Notes: generated from the sequence alone by a model not told the origin. A DNA stretch of 64,000 bases from Enterobacter cancerogenus (GCF_019047785.1 NZ_CP077290.1:1612001-1676000); one strand, 5' to 3'; shown: positions 9,537 to 19,071, numbered from the stretch's first letter. A program made the numbers and translations.

Positions 9537-10436
9537 ATGGATTTTGCCACCGAGCTTCAGGCGCGCGTTGTGCGCGCCAACGACGCCCTGCGCCGTTTTA
9601 TCGCGCCACAGCCTTTTCAGAACACTCCACTGGTTGAAGCCATGCACTATGGCGCACTCTTGGGTGGAAAGCGCCTGCGGCCGTTCCTGGTGTATGCCAC
9701 GGGCAACATGTTCGGTATCAGCGACGCCACGCTGGACGCCCCGGCCGCTGCCGTTGAGTGTATCCACGCCTATTCGCTGATCCACGATGATTTACCGGCC
9801 ATGGACGATGACGATCTGCGTCGCGGCCAGCCGACGTGCCACATTAAGTTTGGCGAGGCGAATGCCATTCTGGCCGGAGACGCCCTGCAAACGCTGGCAT
9901 TCTCGATTCTGAGCGATGCGCCGATGGTCGAAGTGAGCGATCGCGCTCGTCTGGCCATGGTGTCCGAACTGGCGATGGCCAGCGGCGTGGCCGGCATGTG
10001 CGGCGGACAGGCGCTGGATCTGGAAGCCGAAGGCCGTCAGGTGAATCTTGAACAGCTGGAGCGTATTCATCGCCATAAAACGGGGGCATTAATACGTGCC
10101 GCCGTTCGACTGGGGGCATTGAGCGCCGGGGAGCAAGGGCGGAAAGCCCTGCCGATTCTGGACAGATACGCAGAAAGCATCGGTCTGGCGTTCCAGGTTC
10201 AGGATGACATTCTGGATGTGGTGGGCGATACTGCAACATTGGGTAAACGTCAGGGTGCGGACCAGCAGCTTGGCAAAAGTACCTACCCCGCCCTGCTGGG
10301 ACTTGAGCAAGCCCAGCGTAAAGCCCGAGATCTGATAGAGGATGCCCGTCAGTCGCTGAGTCAGCTGGCCGCGCAATCCCTGGATACCTCGGCACTGGAA
10401 GCGCTAGCGGACTACATAATCCAGCGTAATAAATAA
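9537..10436 (+). CDS. ispA: Farnesyl diphosphate synthase
   Basis: A 299-residue trans-prenyltransferase that joins dimethylallyl and isopentenyl diphosphates to give farnesyl diphosphate. The first aspartate-rich motif is IHDDLPAMDDDDLRRGQP and the second is FQVQDDILDVVGD; the substrate-binding GGKRLRP lies near residue 43. Length equals E. coli IspA. It sits between xseB (abutting) and dxs (24 bp downstream), so the first and a later step of isoprenoid synthesis share one transcript. Confidence 0.96.
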   Translation: MDFATELQARVVRANDALRRFIAPQPFQNTPLVEAMHYGALLGGKRLRPFLVYATGNMFGISDATLDAPAAAVECIHAYSLIHDDLPAMDDDDLRRGQPTCHIKFGEANAILAGDALQTLAFSILSDAPMVEVSDRARLAMVSELAMASGVAGMCGGQALDLEAEGRQVNLEQLERIHRHKTGALIRAAVRLGALSAGEQGRKALPILDRYAESIGLAFQVQDDILDVVGDTATLGKRQGADQQLGKSTYPALLGLEQAQRKARDLIEDARQSLSQLAAQSLDTSALEALADYIIQRNK

Positions 10437-10460
10437 ACTACCTATCTCGATGAGCCTTTG

Positions 10461-12323
10461 ATGAGTTTTGATATTGCCAAATACCCGACACTGGCGTTAG
10501 TGGACTCCACCCAGGAGCTGCGTCTGCTGCCGAAAGAGAACCTGCCGAAGCTGTGCGACGAACTGCGTCGCTACCTGCTCGACAGCGTCAGCCGCTCCAG
10601 CGGCCATTTCGCCTCCGGGCTTGGCACGGTTGAACTGACCGTGGCGCTGCACTACGTCTACAACACGCCGTTCGATCAGCTGATCTGGGACGTGGGACAC
10701 CAGGCATATCCGCACAAAATTCTGACCGGACGTCGCGATAAAATTGGCACCATTCGTCAGAAAGGCGGCCTGCACCCGTTCCCGTGGCGCGGTGAGAGCG
10801 AGTATGACGTGCTGAGCGTCGGCCACTCGTCCACGTCGATTTCTGCCGGGATCGGGATTGCCGTTGCCGCCGAAAAAGAGAATAAACAGCGTCGCACCGT
10901 CTGCGTTATTGGCGACGGCGCGATCACCGCGGGCATGGCCTTTGAGGCGATGAACCACGCGGGTGATATCAAGCCAGACATGCTGGTTATCCTCAATGAT
11001 AACGAAATGTCGATCTCCGAGAACGTCGGCGCGCTGAATAACCATCTGGCGCAGCTGCTTTCCGGCAAGCTCTACTCCACCCTGCGGGAAGGCGGCAAAA
11101 AGGTCTTCTCCGGCGTGCCGCCAATCAAAGAGCTGCTCAAGCGTACGGAAGAACATATCAAAGGCATGGTTGTGCCGGGCACGCTGTTTGAAGAGCTGGG
11201 CTTTAATTATATCGGCCCGGTCGACGGCCACGACGTGCTGGGACTGGTGACCACGCTCAAGAACATGCGTGACCTCAAAGGGCCGCAGTTCCTGCATATC
11301 ATGACCAAAAAGGGACGCGGATACGAACCGGCGGAAAAAGATCCGATCACCTTCCACGCGGTACCGAAATTTGACCCGACCAGCGGCTGTCTGCCAAAAA
11401 GCAGCGGCGGCATGCCGAGCTACTCCAAAATCTTTGGCGACTGGCTGTGCGAAACCGCCGCGAAAGACAACAAGCTGATGGCCGTAACACCTGCGATGCG
11501 TGAAGGCTCGGGTATGGTGGAGTTCTCCAAAAAATACCCTGACCAGTATTTCGACGTGGCGATTGCCGAGCAGCACGCGGTGACCTTCGCCGCCGGGCTG
11601 GCGATTGGCGGTTACAAGCCGATTGTGGCGATCTATTCCACCTTCCTGCAGCGCGCCTACGACCAGGTGATCCACGACGTGGCTATTCAGAAGCTGCCGG
11701 TGCTGTTTGCTATCGACCGAGCAGGCATCGTCGGTGCCGACGGCCAGACGCACCAGGGGGCGTTCGACCTGTCATTCCTGCGCTGCATTCCTGACATGGT
11801 GATCATGACCCCGTCAGATGAAAACGAATGTCGTCAGATGCTGTTTACCGGCTACCACTATCAGGATGGCCCAAGTGCGGTTCGCTACCCGCGCGGCAAC
11901 GCCGTGGGTGTCGAACTTAAGCCGCTGGAAAAACTGGCGATCGGCAAAGGTCTGGTCAAGCGTCGCGGTGAGAAAGTCGCCATTCTTAACTTCGGTACGC
12001 TGATGCCGGAAGCCGCTCAGGTCGCCGACACGCTGAACGCGACGCTCGTCGATATGCGCTTTGTGAAACCGCTCGACGAGGCGCTTATTCTTGAGATGGC
12101 CGCCAGCCACGAGCTGCTGGTCACGCTGGAAGAAAACGCCATTATGGGCGGCGCGGGCAGCGGCGTGAACGAAGTATTGATGGCGAACCGTAAATGGGTG
12201 CCGGTACTGAACCTCGGCCTGCCGGATCACTTTATTCCGCAGGGCACCCAGGACGAAGCCCGCGCGGCGATTGGCCTTGACGCCGCCGGTATCGAAGCCA
12301 AAATTCGCGCCTGGCTGGCGTAA
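10461..12323 (+). CDS. dxs: 1-deoxy-D-xylulose-5-phosphate synthase
   Basis: A 620-residue thiamine-diphosphate enzyme that condenses pyruvate and glyceraldehyde 3-phosphate, the entry step of the MEP isoprenoid pathway; the product also feeds thiamine and pyridoxal synthesis. Visible are the cofactor-binding [19 protein letters not shown] with NDNEMSIS some 25 residues later, the [17 protein letters not shown] segment, and the [12 protein letters not shown] glutamate region of the pyrimidine domain. The ATG at 10461 gives MSFDIAKYP, the E. coli start; the preceding TTG at 10458 is not used in the family. Shine-Dalgarno pairing (GATGAG) is weak, suggesting translation coupled to ispA. Confidence 0.96.
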   Translation: MSFDIAKYPTLALVDSTQELRLLPKENLPKLCDELRRYLLDSVSRSSGHFASGLGTVELTVALHYVYNTPFDQLIWDVGHQAYPHKILTGRRDKIGTIRQKGGLHPFPWRGESEYDVLSVGHSSTSISAGIGIAVAAEKENKQRRTVCVIGDGAITAGMAFEAMNHAGDIKPDMLVILNDNEMSISENVGALNNHLAQLLSGKLYSTLREGGKKVFSGVPPIKELLKRTEEHIKGMVVPGTLFEELGFNYIGPVDGHDVLGLVTTLKNMRDLKGPQFLHIMTKKGRGYEPAEKDPITFHAVPKFDPTSGCLPKSSGGMPSYSKIFGDWLCETAAKDNKLMAVTPAMREGSGMVEFSKKYPDQYFDVAIAEQHAVTFAAGLAIGGYKPIVAIYSTFLQRAYDQVIHDVAIQKLPVLFAIDRAGIVGADGQTHQGAFDLSFLRCIPDMVIMTPSDENECRQMLFTGYHYQDGPSAVRYPRGNAVGVELKPLEKLAIGKGLVKRRGEKVAILNFGTLMPEAAQVADTLNATLVDMRFVKPLDEALILEMAASHELLVTLEENAIMGGAGSGVNEVLMANRKWVPVLNLGLPDHFIPQGTQDEARAAIGLDAAGIEAKIRAWLA

Positions 12324-12339
12324 TCCCTCCCCTTTTCCG

Positions 12340-12380
12340 CTCCTGCTATGCTTAAACATCAGGTTTAAAAACAGCAGGAG
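12340..12380 (+). promoter_or_regulatory. Two-stage leader hairpin that pairs the yajO ribosome binding site
   Basis: The bases form CTCCTGCT (12340-12347), a 4-nt bulge, TTAAAC (12352-12357), a 5-nt loop, GTTTAA (12363-12368), a 4-nt bulge, and AGCAGGAG (12373-12380). Both stems are perfect (8 and 6 bp) with a symmetric 4x4 internal loop. The right arm contains AGGAG, 7 bases before the yajO ATG. No U-run follows, so it does not look like a plain dxs terminator. It would hide the yajO ribosome site when folded. Confidence 0.65.
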
Positions 12381-12387
12381 TGGAACC

Positions 12388-13362
12388 ATGCAATACACAA
12401 CATTAGGAAAAACAGACCTCAAGGTTTCCCGACTTTGCCTGGGCTGCATGACGTTTGGCGAGCCTGACCGCGGGAATCACGCCTGGACGCTGCCGGAAGA
12501 GAGCAGCCGCCCCATCATCAAACGCGCCCTTGAGGGCGGCATTAACTTCTTTGACACCGCCAACAGCTACTCCGACGGCAGCAGCGAGGAGATCGTGGGC
12601 CGCGCCCTGCGCGATTTTGCCCGTCGTGATGAGGTCGTCGTTGCGACGAAGGTTTACCATCAGGTCGGCGATCTCGCCGAAGGGTTGTCCCGGGCGCAGA
12701 TCCTGCGCTCCATCGATGACAGCCTGCGCCGCCTGAACATGGATCACGTCGACCTGCTGCAGATCCACCGCTGGGATTACAATACGCCCATCGAAGAGAC
12801 GCTGGAGGCCCTTAATGACGTGGTCAACGCGGGCAAAGCGCGTTACATCGGCGCGTCGTCGATGCATGCGTCGCAGTTTGCCCAGGCGCTGGATCTGCAG
12901 GCGCAGCACGGCTGGGCGCGATTTGTCTCAATGCAGGACCATTACAACCTGATCTATCGCGAAGAAGAGCGCGAGATGCTGCCCCTGTGCTATCAGGAAG
13001 GGGTAGCGGTGATCCCGTGGAGCCCGCTGGCGCGGGGACGCTTAACCCGCCCGTGGGGGGAAACGACAGCCCGCTCGGTATCGGATGCGTTCGGTAAAAC
13101 GCTGTATGAAAATACGGAAAGCAGCGACGCCGTGATTGCGGAGCGCCTGGCGGGCATTGCAGATGACACCGGCGCAACGCGCGCGCAGGTGGCGCTGGCA
13201 TGGCTGCTGAGCAAACGTGGCGTTGCAGCACCGATTATCGGCACCTCGCGCGAGGAGCAGTTGGACGAACTGCTGAACGCGGTAGACATCACGCTGACGC
13301 CAGAACAGATTGCCGAGCTTGAGACGCCGTATGAGCAGCATCCGGTGGTAGGGTTTAAATAA
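12388..13362 (+). CDS. yajO: Aldo/keto reductase YajO
   Basis: A 324-residue aldo/keto reductase of the AKR barrel fold. The catalytic Tyr/Asp region is FFDTANSYSDGSSEEIVG, the Lys is in VVVATKVYH, and the active-site His in LLQIHRWDY; near the C-terminus GTSREEQLDELLNAV binds NADP(H). The E. coli homologue has been linked to forming 1-deoxyxylulose 5-phosphate from ribulose 5-phosphate, which fits its place after dxs. The start at 12388 (MQYTTLGKTDL) is the family start after AGCAGGAG; the open frame extends upstream into dxs but that part is not coding. In E. coli pgpA lies downstream; here only a repeat element separates yajO from thiL. Confidence 0.93.
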   Translation: MQYTTLGKTDLKVSRLCLGCMTFGEPDRGNHAWTLPEESSRPIIKRALEGGINFFDTANSYSDGSSEEIVGRALRDFARRDEVVVATKVYHQVGDLAEGLSRAQILRSIDDSLRRLNMDHVDLLQIHRWDYNTPIEETLEALNDVVNAGKARYIGASSMHASQFAQALDLQAQHGWARFVSMQDHYNLIYREEEREMLPLCYQEGVAVIPWSPLARGRLTRPWGETTARSVSDAFGKTLYENTESSDAVIAERLAGIADDTGATRAQVALAWLLSKRGVAAPIIGTSREEQLDELLNAVDITLTPEQIAELETPYEQHPVVGFK

Positions 13363-13368
13363 ACAAAA

Positions 13369-13448
13369 GCCGGGTGGCGGCTTCGCCTTACCCGACCTAC
13401 AAAATCATATGCTCGCGTAGGCCGGGTAAGGCGAAGCCGCCACCCGGC
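13369..13448. repeat. BIME: long near-perfect inverted repeat at the yajO/thiL junction
   Basis: Two 32-base REP-type arms (13369-13400 and 13417-13448) are inverted copies with a single mismatch, separated by 16 bases. Each begins GCCGGGTGGCGGCTTCGCC on its own strand. The pair fills almost the whole gap between convergent yajO and thiL and lies where E. coli carries pgpA. Confidence 0.88.
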
Positions 13449-13466
13449 AACACGGAACGTACAGAA

Positions 13467-14438
13467 TCACCCGAAGTGATCGTACCCTTTCCAGTCGAGC
13501 GTGACCGGCGCGCCGTCCCGGACAAACTGCAGCCCTTCGCTTTCCGGCATAATCTGCCCGATGCAGGTAAACCGCGCGCCCAGATGCCCTAACGCAACGT
13601 CCAGCGTCCCGCGGTTCAGTTCCGGAACGGTAAAGCACAGCTCGTAATCTTCACCACCGGACAGCGCCCAGCGCAACGCCTGCTCAGGCTCTGTGTGACG
13701 CAGGAGCTGTTCTGACAGCGGGAAAAGGTCGAGATCGACACGCGCACCCACGCCGCTGGCCTTGAGGACATGACCGAGATCGGAGATCAGGCCATCAGAC
13801 AGATCGATAGCCGAACTGGCGCGATCGCGCAGCGCCTGGCCGTGCAGAATACGCGGCGTTGGGCGCAGATGGCGTTTGACCAGATACGCCGCATCGTCTT
13901 TATCTTCAACGGTTAAACGGTCCTGAAGGATAGCCAGCCCTGCGGCGCTATCTCCCGGCGTACCGGTAACGTAAATCCAGTCGCCCGGTTTGGCCCCGGA
14001 ACGCTTCAGGGCCCGCCCAGCGGGAACATAGCCGTGGATCGCCAGGGTCATCGACAGCGGCCCGGCCGTGGTGTCTCCCCCGATCAACTGCATATCGTAA
14101 TAGTTGAGCTGATCAAACAGCGCATCGCTAAAGGCTTCAAGCCAGGCTTCATCGACATTCGGCAGGGTTAAGGCCAGCGTCAGCCACGCGGGATCGGCCC
14201 CCATCGCCGCCAGATCGCTGACGTTAACCGCCAGCGCTTTATACGCCAGGTCAGCAGGATCGATATCGGGAAGGAAATGACGTCCGCAGACTAAGGTGTC
14301 GGTGCTAATAGCCAGCGTCTGTTTTTCAGGAATATTGAGAAGTGCACAGTCATCGCCAATGCCAGTTTCAACATCAAGACGAGAGGTTCTGACACGGTCG
14401 AAATAACGGGCAATCAGGGAGAATTCGCCGCATGCCAT
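13467..14438 (-). CDS. thiL: Thiamine-monophosphate kinase
   Basis: A 323-residue ATP-dependent kinase converting thiamine monophosphate to thiamine diphosphate. The magnesium-binding Asp pair is in GIGDDCALL (about residues 27-35), followed by ISTDTLV, the [12 protein letters not shown] core and IGGDTTAG. Mid-protein [11 protein letters not shown] and [13 protein letters not shown] are the other conserved loops. The protein ends GYDHFG, two residues short of the GYDHFATP I recall for E. coli, exactly where pgpA would overlap it. It lies 77 bp after nusB with a terminator-like hairpin in between. Confidence 0.95.
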   Translation of the reverse strand: MACGEFSLIARYFDRVRTSRLDVETGIGDDCALLNIPEKQTLAISTDTLVCGRHFLPDIDPADLAYKALAVNVSDLAAMGADPAWLTLALTLPNVDEAWLEAFSDALFDQLNYYDMQLIGGDTTAGPLSMTLAIHGYVPAGRALKRSGAKPGDWIYVTGTPGDSAAGLAILQDRLTVEDKDDAAYLVKRHLRPTPRILHGQALRDRASSAIDLSDGLISDLGHVLKASGVGARVDLDLFPLSEQLLRHTEPEQALRWALSGGEDYELCFTVPELNRGTLDVALGHLGARFTCIGQIMPESEGLQFVRDGAPVTLDWKGYDHFG

Positions 14439-14462
14439 ACGTTATGCCTCAGCAAATAAAAG

Positions 14463-14511
14463 AAAAAACCGGAGCCGCACTGCCGGTGAGGCAGTGCAAG
14501 ACTCCGGTTTG
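14463..14511 (-). terminator. Terminator-like hairpin between nusB and thiL
   Basis: On the minus strand, AAACCGGAG and GCACTGCC pair with GGCAGTGC and CTCCGGTTT (left arm 14491-14510, right arm 14467-14488 on the plus strand, small bulges), followed by a run of U from the A-run at 14463-14468. It is placed between nusB and thiL, so it probably lowers read-through into thiL. Confidence 0.75.
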
Positions 14512-14515
14512 CGGA

Positions 14516-14935
14516 TCACTTTTTGTGGGGACGGATCGCAGGTGCGGCTTTATCCAGCACGCCGTTAACAAACTTGTGGCTGTCTTCAGCGCCGAAGGTT
14601 TTCGCCAGTTCGATCGCTTCGTTGATGGCCACTTTGTACGGCACATCATCACGTTTGGACAGCTCGAACAGCGCGATACGCAACACTGCTTTTTCAACCT
14701 GACCCAGCTCTTCAAGAAGACGGGACAGGTATGGCTTCATCAGGCCATCGAGATACGCGCTATTAGTCGCCACTCCCGACAGCAGTTCACGGAAGTACAG
14801 AACATCGACGTCTTTCACGTCCTGTTCTGACAGGAACTGGTACTCAACATCGGCGATGTCGTTGTGGGACAACTGCCAGGAGTAAAGTGCCTGAACGGCA
14901 CATTCACGGGCGCGGCGACGAGCAGCAGGTTTCAC
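14516..14935 (-). CDS. nusB: Transcription antitermination factor NusB
   Basis: A 139-residue all-helical protein, the same length as E. coli NusB. The N-terminal arginine-rich helix [15 protein letters not shown] binds boxA RNA; the rest ([42 protein letters not shown]) is the conserved helical bundle that pairs with NusE/S10. It acts in antitermination of rRNA operons. It follows ribE by about 20 bp in the nrdR-ribD-ribE-nusB unit. Confidence 0.96.
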   Translation of the reverse strand: MKPAARRRARECAVQALYSWQLSHNDIADVEYQFLSEQDVKDVDVLYFRELLSGVATNSAYLDGLMKPYLSRLLEELGQVEKAVLRIALFELSKRDDVPYKVAINEAIELAKTFGAEDSHKFVNGVLDKAAPAIRPHKK

Positions 14936-14956
14936 GGAATTCCCCTTACAAAAAAA

Positions 14957-15427
14957 TCAGGCCTTAATGGCTTTCAATACGTTGATCATTTCAAGCGCGG
15001 TCAGTGCAGCTTCTGCACCTTTGTTACCGGCCTTGGTGCCAGCGCGTTCGATGGCTTGTTCAATACTTTCGGTGGTCAGCACGCCAAACGCGACAGGAAT
15101 TTCAGCGTCCTGGGCGACGTGTGCCAGACCATTGCTTGCACCGCCCGCTACGTATTCGAAGTGCGCAGTGCCGCCACGAATAACTGTACCCAGGGCAATC
15201 ACCGCGTCGTATTTACCGGTTTTCGCCAGCGCGCCCGCTGCCAGTGGCAGTTCGTAAGCACCTGGAACCCAAACAACGGTAATGTTGTCATCTTTTACCT
15301 GGCCGATACGTTTCAGGGCGTCAATTGCACCTTCCAGCAGGCTGTCGTTGATGAAGTTGTTGAAACGCGCAATGGTGATGGCGACGCGAGCGTCCGGGGT
15401 AGCTACAGCAGCTTCAATAATGTTCAT
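14957..15427 (-). CDS. ribE: 6,7-dimethyl-8-ribityllumazine synthase
   Basis: A 156-residue enzyme (also called RibH) that condenses the ribityl-pyrimidinedione with dihydroxybutanone phosphate to give the lumazine, the penultimate step of riboflavin synthesis; it assembles into a 60-subunit shell. The substrate loops [31 protein letters not shown] and the Arg-containing [13 protein letters not shown] near the N-terminus are present. It is 87 bp downstream of ribD and just upstream of nusB. Confidence 0.96.
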   Translation of the reverse strand: MNIIEAAVATPDARVAITIARFNNFINDSLLEGAIDALKRIGQVKDDNITVVWVPGAYELPLAAGALAKTGKYDAVIALGTVIRGGTAHFEYVAGGASNGLAHVAQDAEIPVAFGVLTTESIEQAIERAGTKAGNKGAEAALTALEMINVLKAIKA

Positions 15428-15514
15428 ACTCTTCCTTTACGGGTTCATTTGGCCCCGCAGGGGGGCGGATTTTATCATAATACTTTGCATACTGCTTCCC
15501 TATTTCGGGAGCAA

Positions 15515-16618
15515 TTATGCTGTCGTTAAGTGCAGGCAAACATCCGGGCCTACCGGACGGATCTCGCTAAATTTGAGTTGCGGTGCATCGGCCAGTTTTT
15601 CAAGGCCAGGCAGCACAAACAGGCCGCGCGCGTCGTTGCCCAACAGCACAGGGGCCACGTAGACAATCAGCTCATCCACCAGCCCCGCCTGCAACAGCGC
15701 ACCGGCCAGCGTCGGCCCTGCTTCAACCCAGATGCTGTTCACCTGCTGCTTGCCCAGCAGCATCATCAGCACCACTAAATCAAGATGGCCGTTGTGTTCC
15801 GGCACCATAATGCTGCGCACGCCTTCCGGCCATTGACGCGAATCGTCTTTGGTGCGGGCAAACAGCGTTTCACCGGGCTGGTGCACGATACGGTGCTCAG
15901 GCGTAACGCGGTTCTGGCTATCAATCACAATGCGCAGCGGCTGGCGCAGGTTTTCCTGCGGGTAGAGCGCCTGGGTATCGGCGTTCAGTTCATCCCAGCG
16001 CACGGTCATCGCCGGATCGTCGGCCAGCACCGTTTCACTGCTGGTGAGGATAGCATGGCTTTGCGCGCGCAGACGTTGCACATCGCGCCTTGCCTGCGGC
16101 GAGGTGATCCACTGACTTTCACCGTTGGCCATCGCCGTGCGGCCGTCCAGAGACGCGCCCAGCTTAAGCTGAATATAGGGGAACCCGGTTCGCATACGCT
16201 TCAGGAAGCCTTTGTTGAGGGCTTCCGCATCCTGCATCATCAGGCCGTGGCTAACGTCGATCCCTTCCTGCTGCAAGCGGTACAGCCCGCGCCCGGCCAC
16301 CTGCGGATTCGGATCCTGCATAGACGCGACAACGCGCGAGACACCTGCCGCAATCAGCGCTTCACAGCACGGCGGCGTGCGCCCGTGGTGGCTGCACGGC
16401 TCCAGCGTCACGTAGGCGGTTGCCCCCCGCGCCTTTTCGCCGGCCATCCGCAGCGCGTGGACCTCGGCATGCGGCTCACCCGCGCGGTAGTGGAACCCTT
16501 CGCCGACGATCTCGCCGTCTTTCACGATAACGCACCCGACGTTCGGATTAGGATGGGTGGTAAAACGCCCGCGCTGCGCCAGCTTCATGGCTCGCGCCAT
16601 GTAAATCTCATCCTGCAT
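15515..16618 (-). CDS. ribD: Bifunctional riboflavin deaminase/reductase RibD
   Basis: A 367-residue protein with an N-terminal cytidine-deaminase-like domain (zinc ligands in GEPHAEVHAL and EPCSHHGRTPPCC) and a C-terminal NADPH-dependent reductase domain (KLGASLDGRTAMANGESQWI, then WVEAGPTLAGALLQAGLVDE). It performs the second and third steps of riboflavin synthesis from GTP. The start at 16618 (MQDEIYMARAM) matches E. coli RibD; the open frame upstream of it lies over nrdR. The nrdR stop is 4 bp before this start, implying coupled translation. Confidence 0.95.
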   Translation of the reverse strand: MQDEIYMARAMKLAQRGRFTTHPNPNVGCVIVKDGEIVGEGFHYRAGEPHAEVHALRMAGEKARGATAYVTLEPCSHHGRTPPCCEALIAAGVSRVVASMQDPNPQVAGRGLYRLQQEGIDVSHGLMMQDAEALNKGFLKRMRTGFPYIQLKLGASLDGRTAMANGESQWITSPQARRDVQRLRAQSHAILTSSETVLADDPAMTVRWDELNADTQALYPQENLRQPLRIVIDSQNRVTPEHRIVHQPGETLFARTKDDSRQWPEGVRSIMVPEHNGHLDLVVLMMLLGKQQVNSIWVEAGPTLAGALLQAGLVDELIVYVAPVLLGNDARGLFVLPGLEKLADAPQLKFSEIRPVGPDVCLHLTTA

Positions 16619-16622
16619 GCGT

Positions 16623-17084
<462 letters not shown>

Positions 17085-17225
17085 TTATCTGGTTAACTGA
17101 GTTTCATTTTACCCTGATCTGGCCCGACAACAAAGGAAGAGCTTTTTGAGACTAAGGATCTATGCCTGACGACAGGATGCTGGCTACCATTACACGCATC
17201 CGTTATTTCAAGGGAAATAAACGCA

Positions 17226-17765
17226 ATGACAAGACGTTACCTAAGAATTCTCCTGGTGGGAAGCCTGTTCACCCTTAGCGCATGCGCACAGCAAACTGAA
17301 GTCCGCGAGATGAAACAAAGCGTGAATACGCTTAACACGGCGATGGACAAACTGAATAAAGAAACCGTGAAAATCACGCAGCAAAACGCGCTGAATGCAA
17401 AATCCGCCAGCGGTGTGTATCTTCTGCCCGGTGCCAATACCCCTGCGCGCCTGAACAGCCAGATCGGCATGCTGAAAATGTCGCTGGTTAACCTCGCACC
17501 GAACGCCGAAGGCACGCGCGCCACGCTGCGTATTCAGGGCGAATCCAACGATCCGTTGCCGGCGTTTAGCGGCACCGTAGAGTGGGGCCAGATCCAGGGC
17601 ACCACGGAAAGTTTCCAGGAGGTGAATGTGAAAAATCAGCTGATCACGGCCCCTGCCAGCACGCTCGCGCCGAGCGATGTTGATATCCCGGTTCAGCTGA
17701 ACGGCCTCACGCCGGACCAGTTAGGCTTTGTTCGCATCCACGACATCCAGCCCGCCGCGCAATAA
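17226..17765 (+). CDS. yajI: Lipoprotein YajI (DUF3251)
   Basis: A 179-residue predicted lipoprotein, the length of E. coli YajI. The signal sequence ends in the lipobox LSAC with Cys20 as the lipidated residue. Residues 22-55 (VREMKQSVNTLNTAMDKLNKE) form a likely coiled coil, reminiscent of Lpp-like helices, and the rest is a beta-rich DUF3251 domain (GVYLLPGANTPARLNSQIG, RATLRIQGESNDPLPAFSGT). No biochemical function is known to me. It lies between nrdR (divergent) and tsx (same strand, 268 bp away). Confidence 0.92.
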   Translation: MTRRYLRILLVGSLFTLSACAQQTEVREMKQSVNTLNTAMDKLNKETVKITQQNALNAKSASGVYLLPGANTPARLNSQIGMLKMSLVNLAPNAEGTRATLRIQGESNDPLPAFSGTVEWGQIQGTTESFQEVNVKNQLITAPASTLAPSDVDIPVQLNGLTPDQLGFVRIHDIQPAAQ

Positions 17766-17774
17766 TCCTCCCCT

Positions 17775-17802
17775 TTAGCGGAGTACGCTGTTACTCCGCT
17801 AA
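17775..17802 (+). terminator. Hairpin after yajI
   Basis: TTAGCGGAGTA (17775-17785) and TACTCCGCTAA (17792-17802) are perfect 11-bp inverted arms around a 6-nt loop, 9 bases after the yajI stop. The following bases (CATTTACA) are not a U-run, so it may protect the 3' end or terminate only weakly. Confidence 0.6.
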
Positions 17803-17874
17803 CATTTACACGCTGAAAACATTGGCAACATAAATGGTTGTCGATACAATCCCCGCCGTTTAAAGTACGCAAAC

Positions 17875-17950
17875 GTGAACGCAATCGATTACGTATGTGA
17901 GAGAACTGTGAAACAACACGTATTTTTGTGAGCAGGGATTCCTATAATAG
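17875..17950 (+). promoter_or_regulatory. tsx promoter region with CRP-like site and LacI/CytR/PurR-class operator
   Basis: A TATAAT -10 box lies at 17943-17948. Upstream are an imperfect 16-bp palindrome ACGCAATCGATTACGT (17879-17894), which fits operators of the CytR/PurR class, and TGTGA half-sites at 17896-17900, 17907-17911 and 17927-17931 compatible with CRP. No good -35 is seen, consistent with activator dependence. E. coli tsx is known to be controlled by CRP-CytR and DeoR. Confidence 0.6.
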
Positions 17951-18033
17951 GCTCCGCAGAAACACGAAATATTTAGAAACGCAATTCGCGCATTTTTCAC
18001 TCCCGGAAGGGAATTTCAATCAGTGGCATGATT

Positions 18034-18918
18034 ATGAAAAAAACATTACTCGCAGCCGGTGCAGCGCTGGCATTGTCCTCCTCTTTCACTGTTAACGCAG
18101 CGGAAAATAACAAACCAGAATATGTTTCCGACTGGTGGCATCAGAGCGTTAACGTGGTGGGCAGCTACCACACCCGTTTTGGACCGCAGATCCGCAACGA
18201 TACCTACCTGGAATACGAAGCGTTCGCTAAAAAAGACTGGTTTGATTTCTACGGTTATATGGATGCGCCGGTCTTCTTCGGCGGTAACACCGACGCGAAA
18301 GGTATCTGGAACCACGGTTCTCCGCTGTTCATGGAAATCGAACCACGTTTCTCCATTGATAAGCTGACCGGCACCAGCCTGGCGTTTGGTCCGTTTAAAG
18401 AGTGGTACTTCGCAAACAACTACATCTACGACATGGGCCGCAACGCCTCCGGTCGTCAGAGCACCTGGTACATGGGTCTGGGTACGGACATTGAAACCGG
18501 TCTGCCAATGAGCCTGTCCATGAACGTCTACGCGAAATACCAGTGGCAGAACTACGGTGCAGCGAACGAGAACGAGTGGGACGGCTACCGTTTCAAAGTG
18601 AAATACTTTGTGCCACTGACCCAGCTGTGGGGCGGCAACCTGAGCTACATCGGCTTCACCAACTTTGACTGGGGTTCAGACCTGGGCGATAACGACTTCC
18701 GCGACCTGAATGGCCGTAAAGCGCGCACCAACGACTCCATCGCCTCCAGCCACATTCTGGCGCTGAACTACGATCACTGGCACTACTCTGTTGTGGCGCG
18801 TTACTGGCACAACGGTGGTCAGTGGAACGATGACGCCAGCCTGAACTTCGGCAACGGCGACTTCAGCGTGCGTTCTACCGGCTGGGGTGGTTACCTGGTG
18901 GTGGGTTACAACTTCTAA
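18034..18918 (+). CDS. tsx: Nucleoside-specific outer-membrane channel Tsx
   Basis: A 294-residue outer-membrane protein (same length as E. coli Tsx) with a 22-residue signal peptide ending VNAA. The barrel strands ([47 protein letters not shown]) and the terminal Phe are conserved. It forms a 12-stranded channel for nucleosides and is a receptor for phage T6 and colicin K in E. coli. The ATG at 18034 ([10 protein letters not shown]) gives the normal signal peptide; an ATG two codons earlier is in frame but further from a ribosome site. A stretch [18 protein letters not shown] in the surface loop near residue 230 differs from E. coli, as expected for a phage-selected loop. Confidence 0.96.
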   Translation: MKKTLLAAGAALALSSSFTVNAAENNKPEYVSDWWHQSVNVVGSYHTRFGPQIRNDTYLEYEAFAKKDWFDFYGYMDAPVFFGGNTDAKGIWNHGSPLFMEIEPRFSIDKLTGTSLAFGPFKEWYFANNYIYDMGRNASGRQSTWYMGLGTDIETGLPMSLSMNVYAKYQWQNYGAANENEWDGYRFKVKYFVPLTQLWGGNLSYIGFTNFDWGSDLGDNDFRDLNGRKARTNDSIASSHILALNYDHWHYSVVARYWHNGGQWNDDASLNFGNGDFSVRSTGWGGYLVVGYNF

Positions 18919-18931
18919 TCTCTGCGGGATT

Positions 18932-18959
18932 CGCCCGGTGGCGCTGCGCTTACCGGGCC
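18932..18959. repeat. REP-like palindrome after tsx
   Basis: CGCCCGGTGGCG ... CTTACCGGGC forms a REP/PU unit 13 bases after the tsx stop. Confidence 0.7.
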
Positions 18960-18974
18960 TGGGATCCGAAATTG

Positions 18975-19012
18975 TGCGGGCTGATGCCCTCCCCTCTCCC
19001 ACGGGAGAGGGC
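18975..19012. repeat. CCCTCTCCC/GGGAGAGGG palindromic intergenic element, copy 1
   Basis: CCCTCTCCC (18992-19000), AC, then GGGAGAGGG (19003-19011), preceded by GTGCGGGCTGATGCCCTC. The same lead-in and palindrome occur near 41071-41115. It lies between tsx and secF where E. coli has yajD. Confidence 0.7.
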
Positions 19013-19020
19013 GCAAAGAC

Positions 19021-19055
19021 AAAAAAATCCCGGTCAACAGACCGGGATTTTTTTA
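19021..19055. terminator. Bidirectional terminator between tsx and secF
   Basis: AAATCCCGGTC (19025-19035), loop AACA, GACCGGGATTT (19040-19050), with A-run on the left and T-run on the right. It serves both convergent genes. Confidence 0.9.
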
Positions 19056-19071
19056 TGCGAAAGACGCTGTC

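Noticed and set aside
10497..11753. 418-codon minus-strand open frame across dxs
   Set aside because: Antisense to a fully conserved Dxs; no family resemblance and no promoter or ribosome site.
13369..13448. Long inverted repeat considered as an IS end or attachment site
   Set aside because: Arms are typical REP sequence; there is no transposase, target duplication or integrase nearby.
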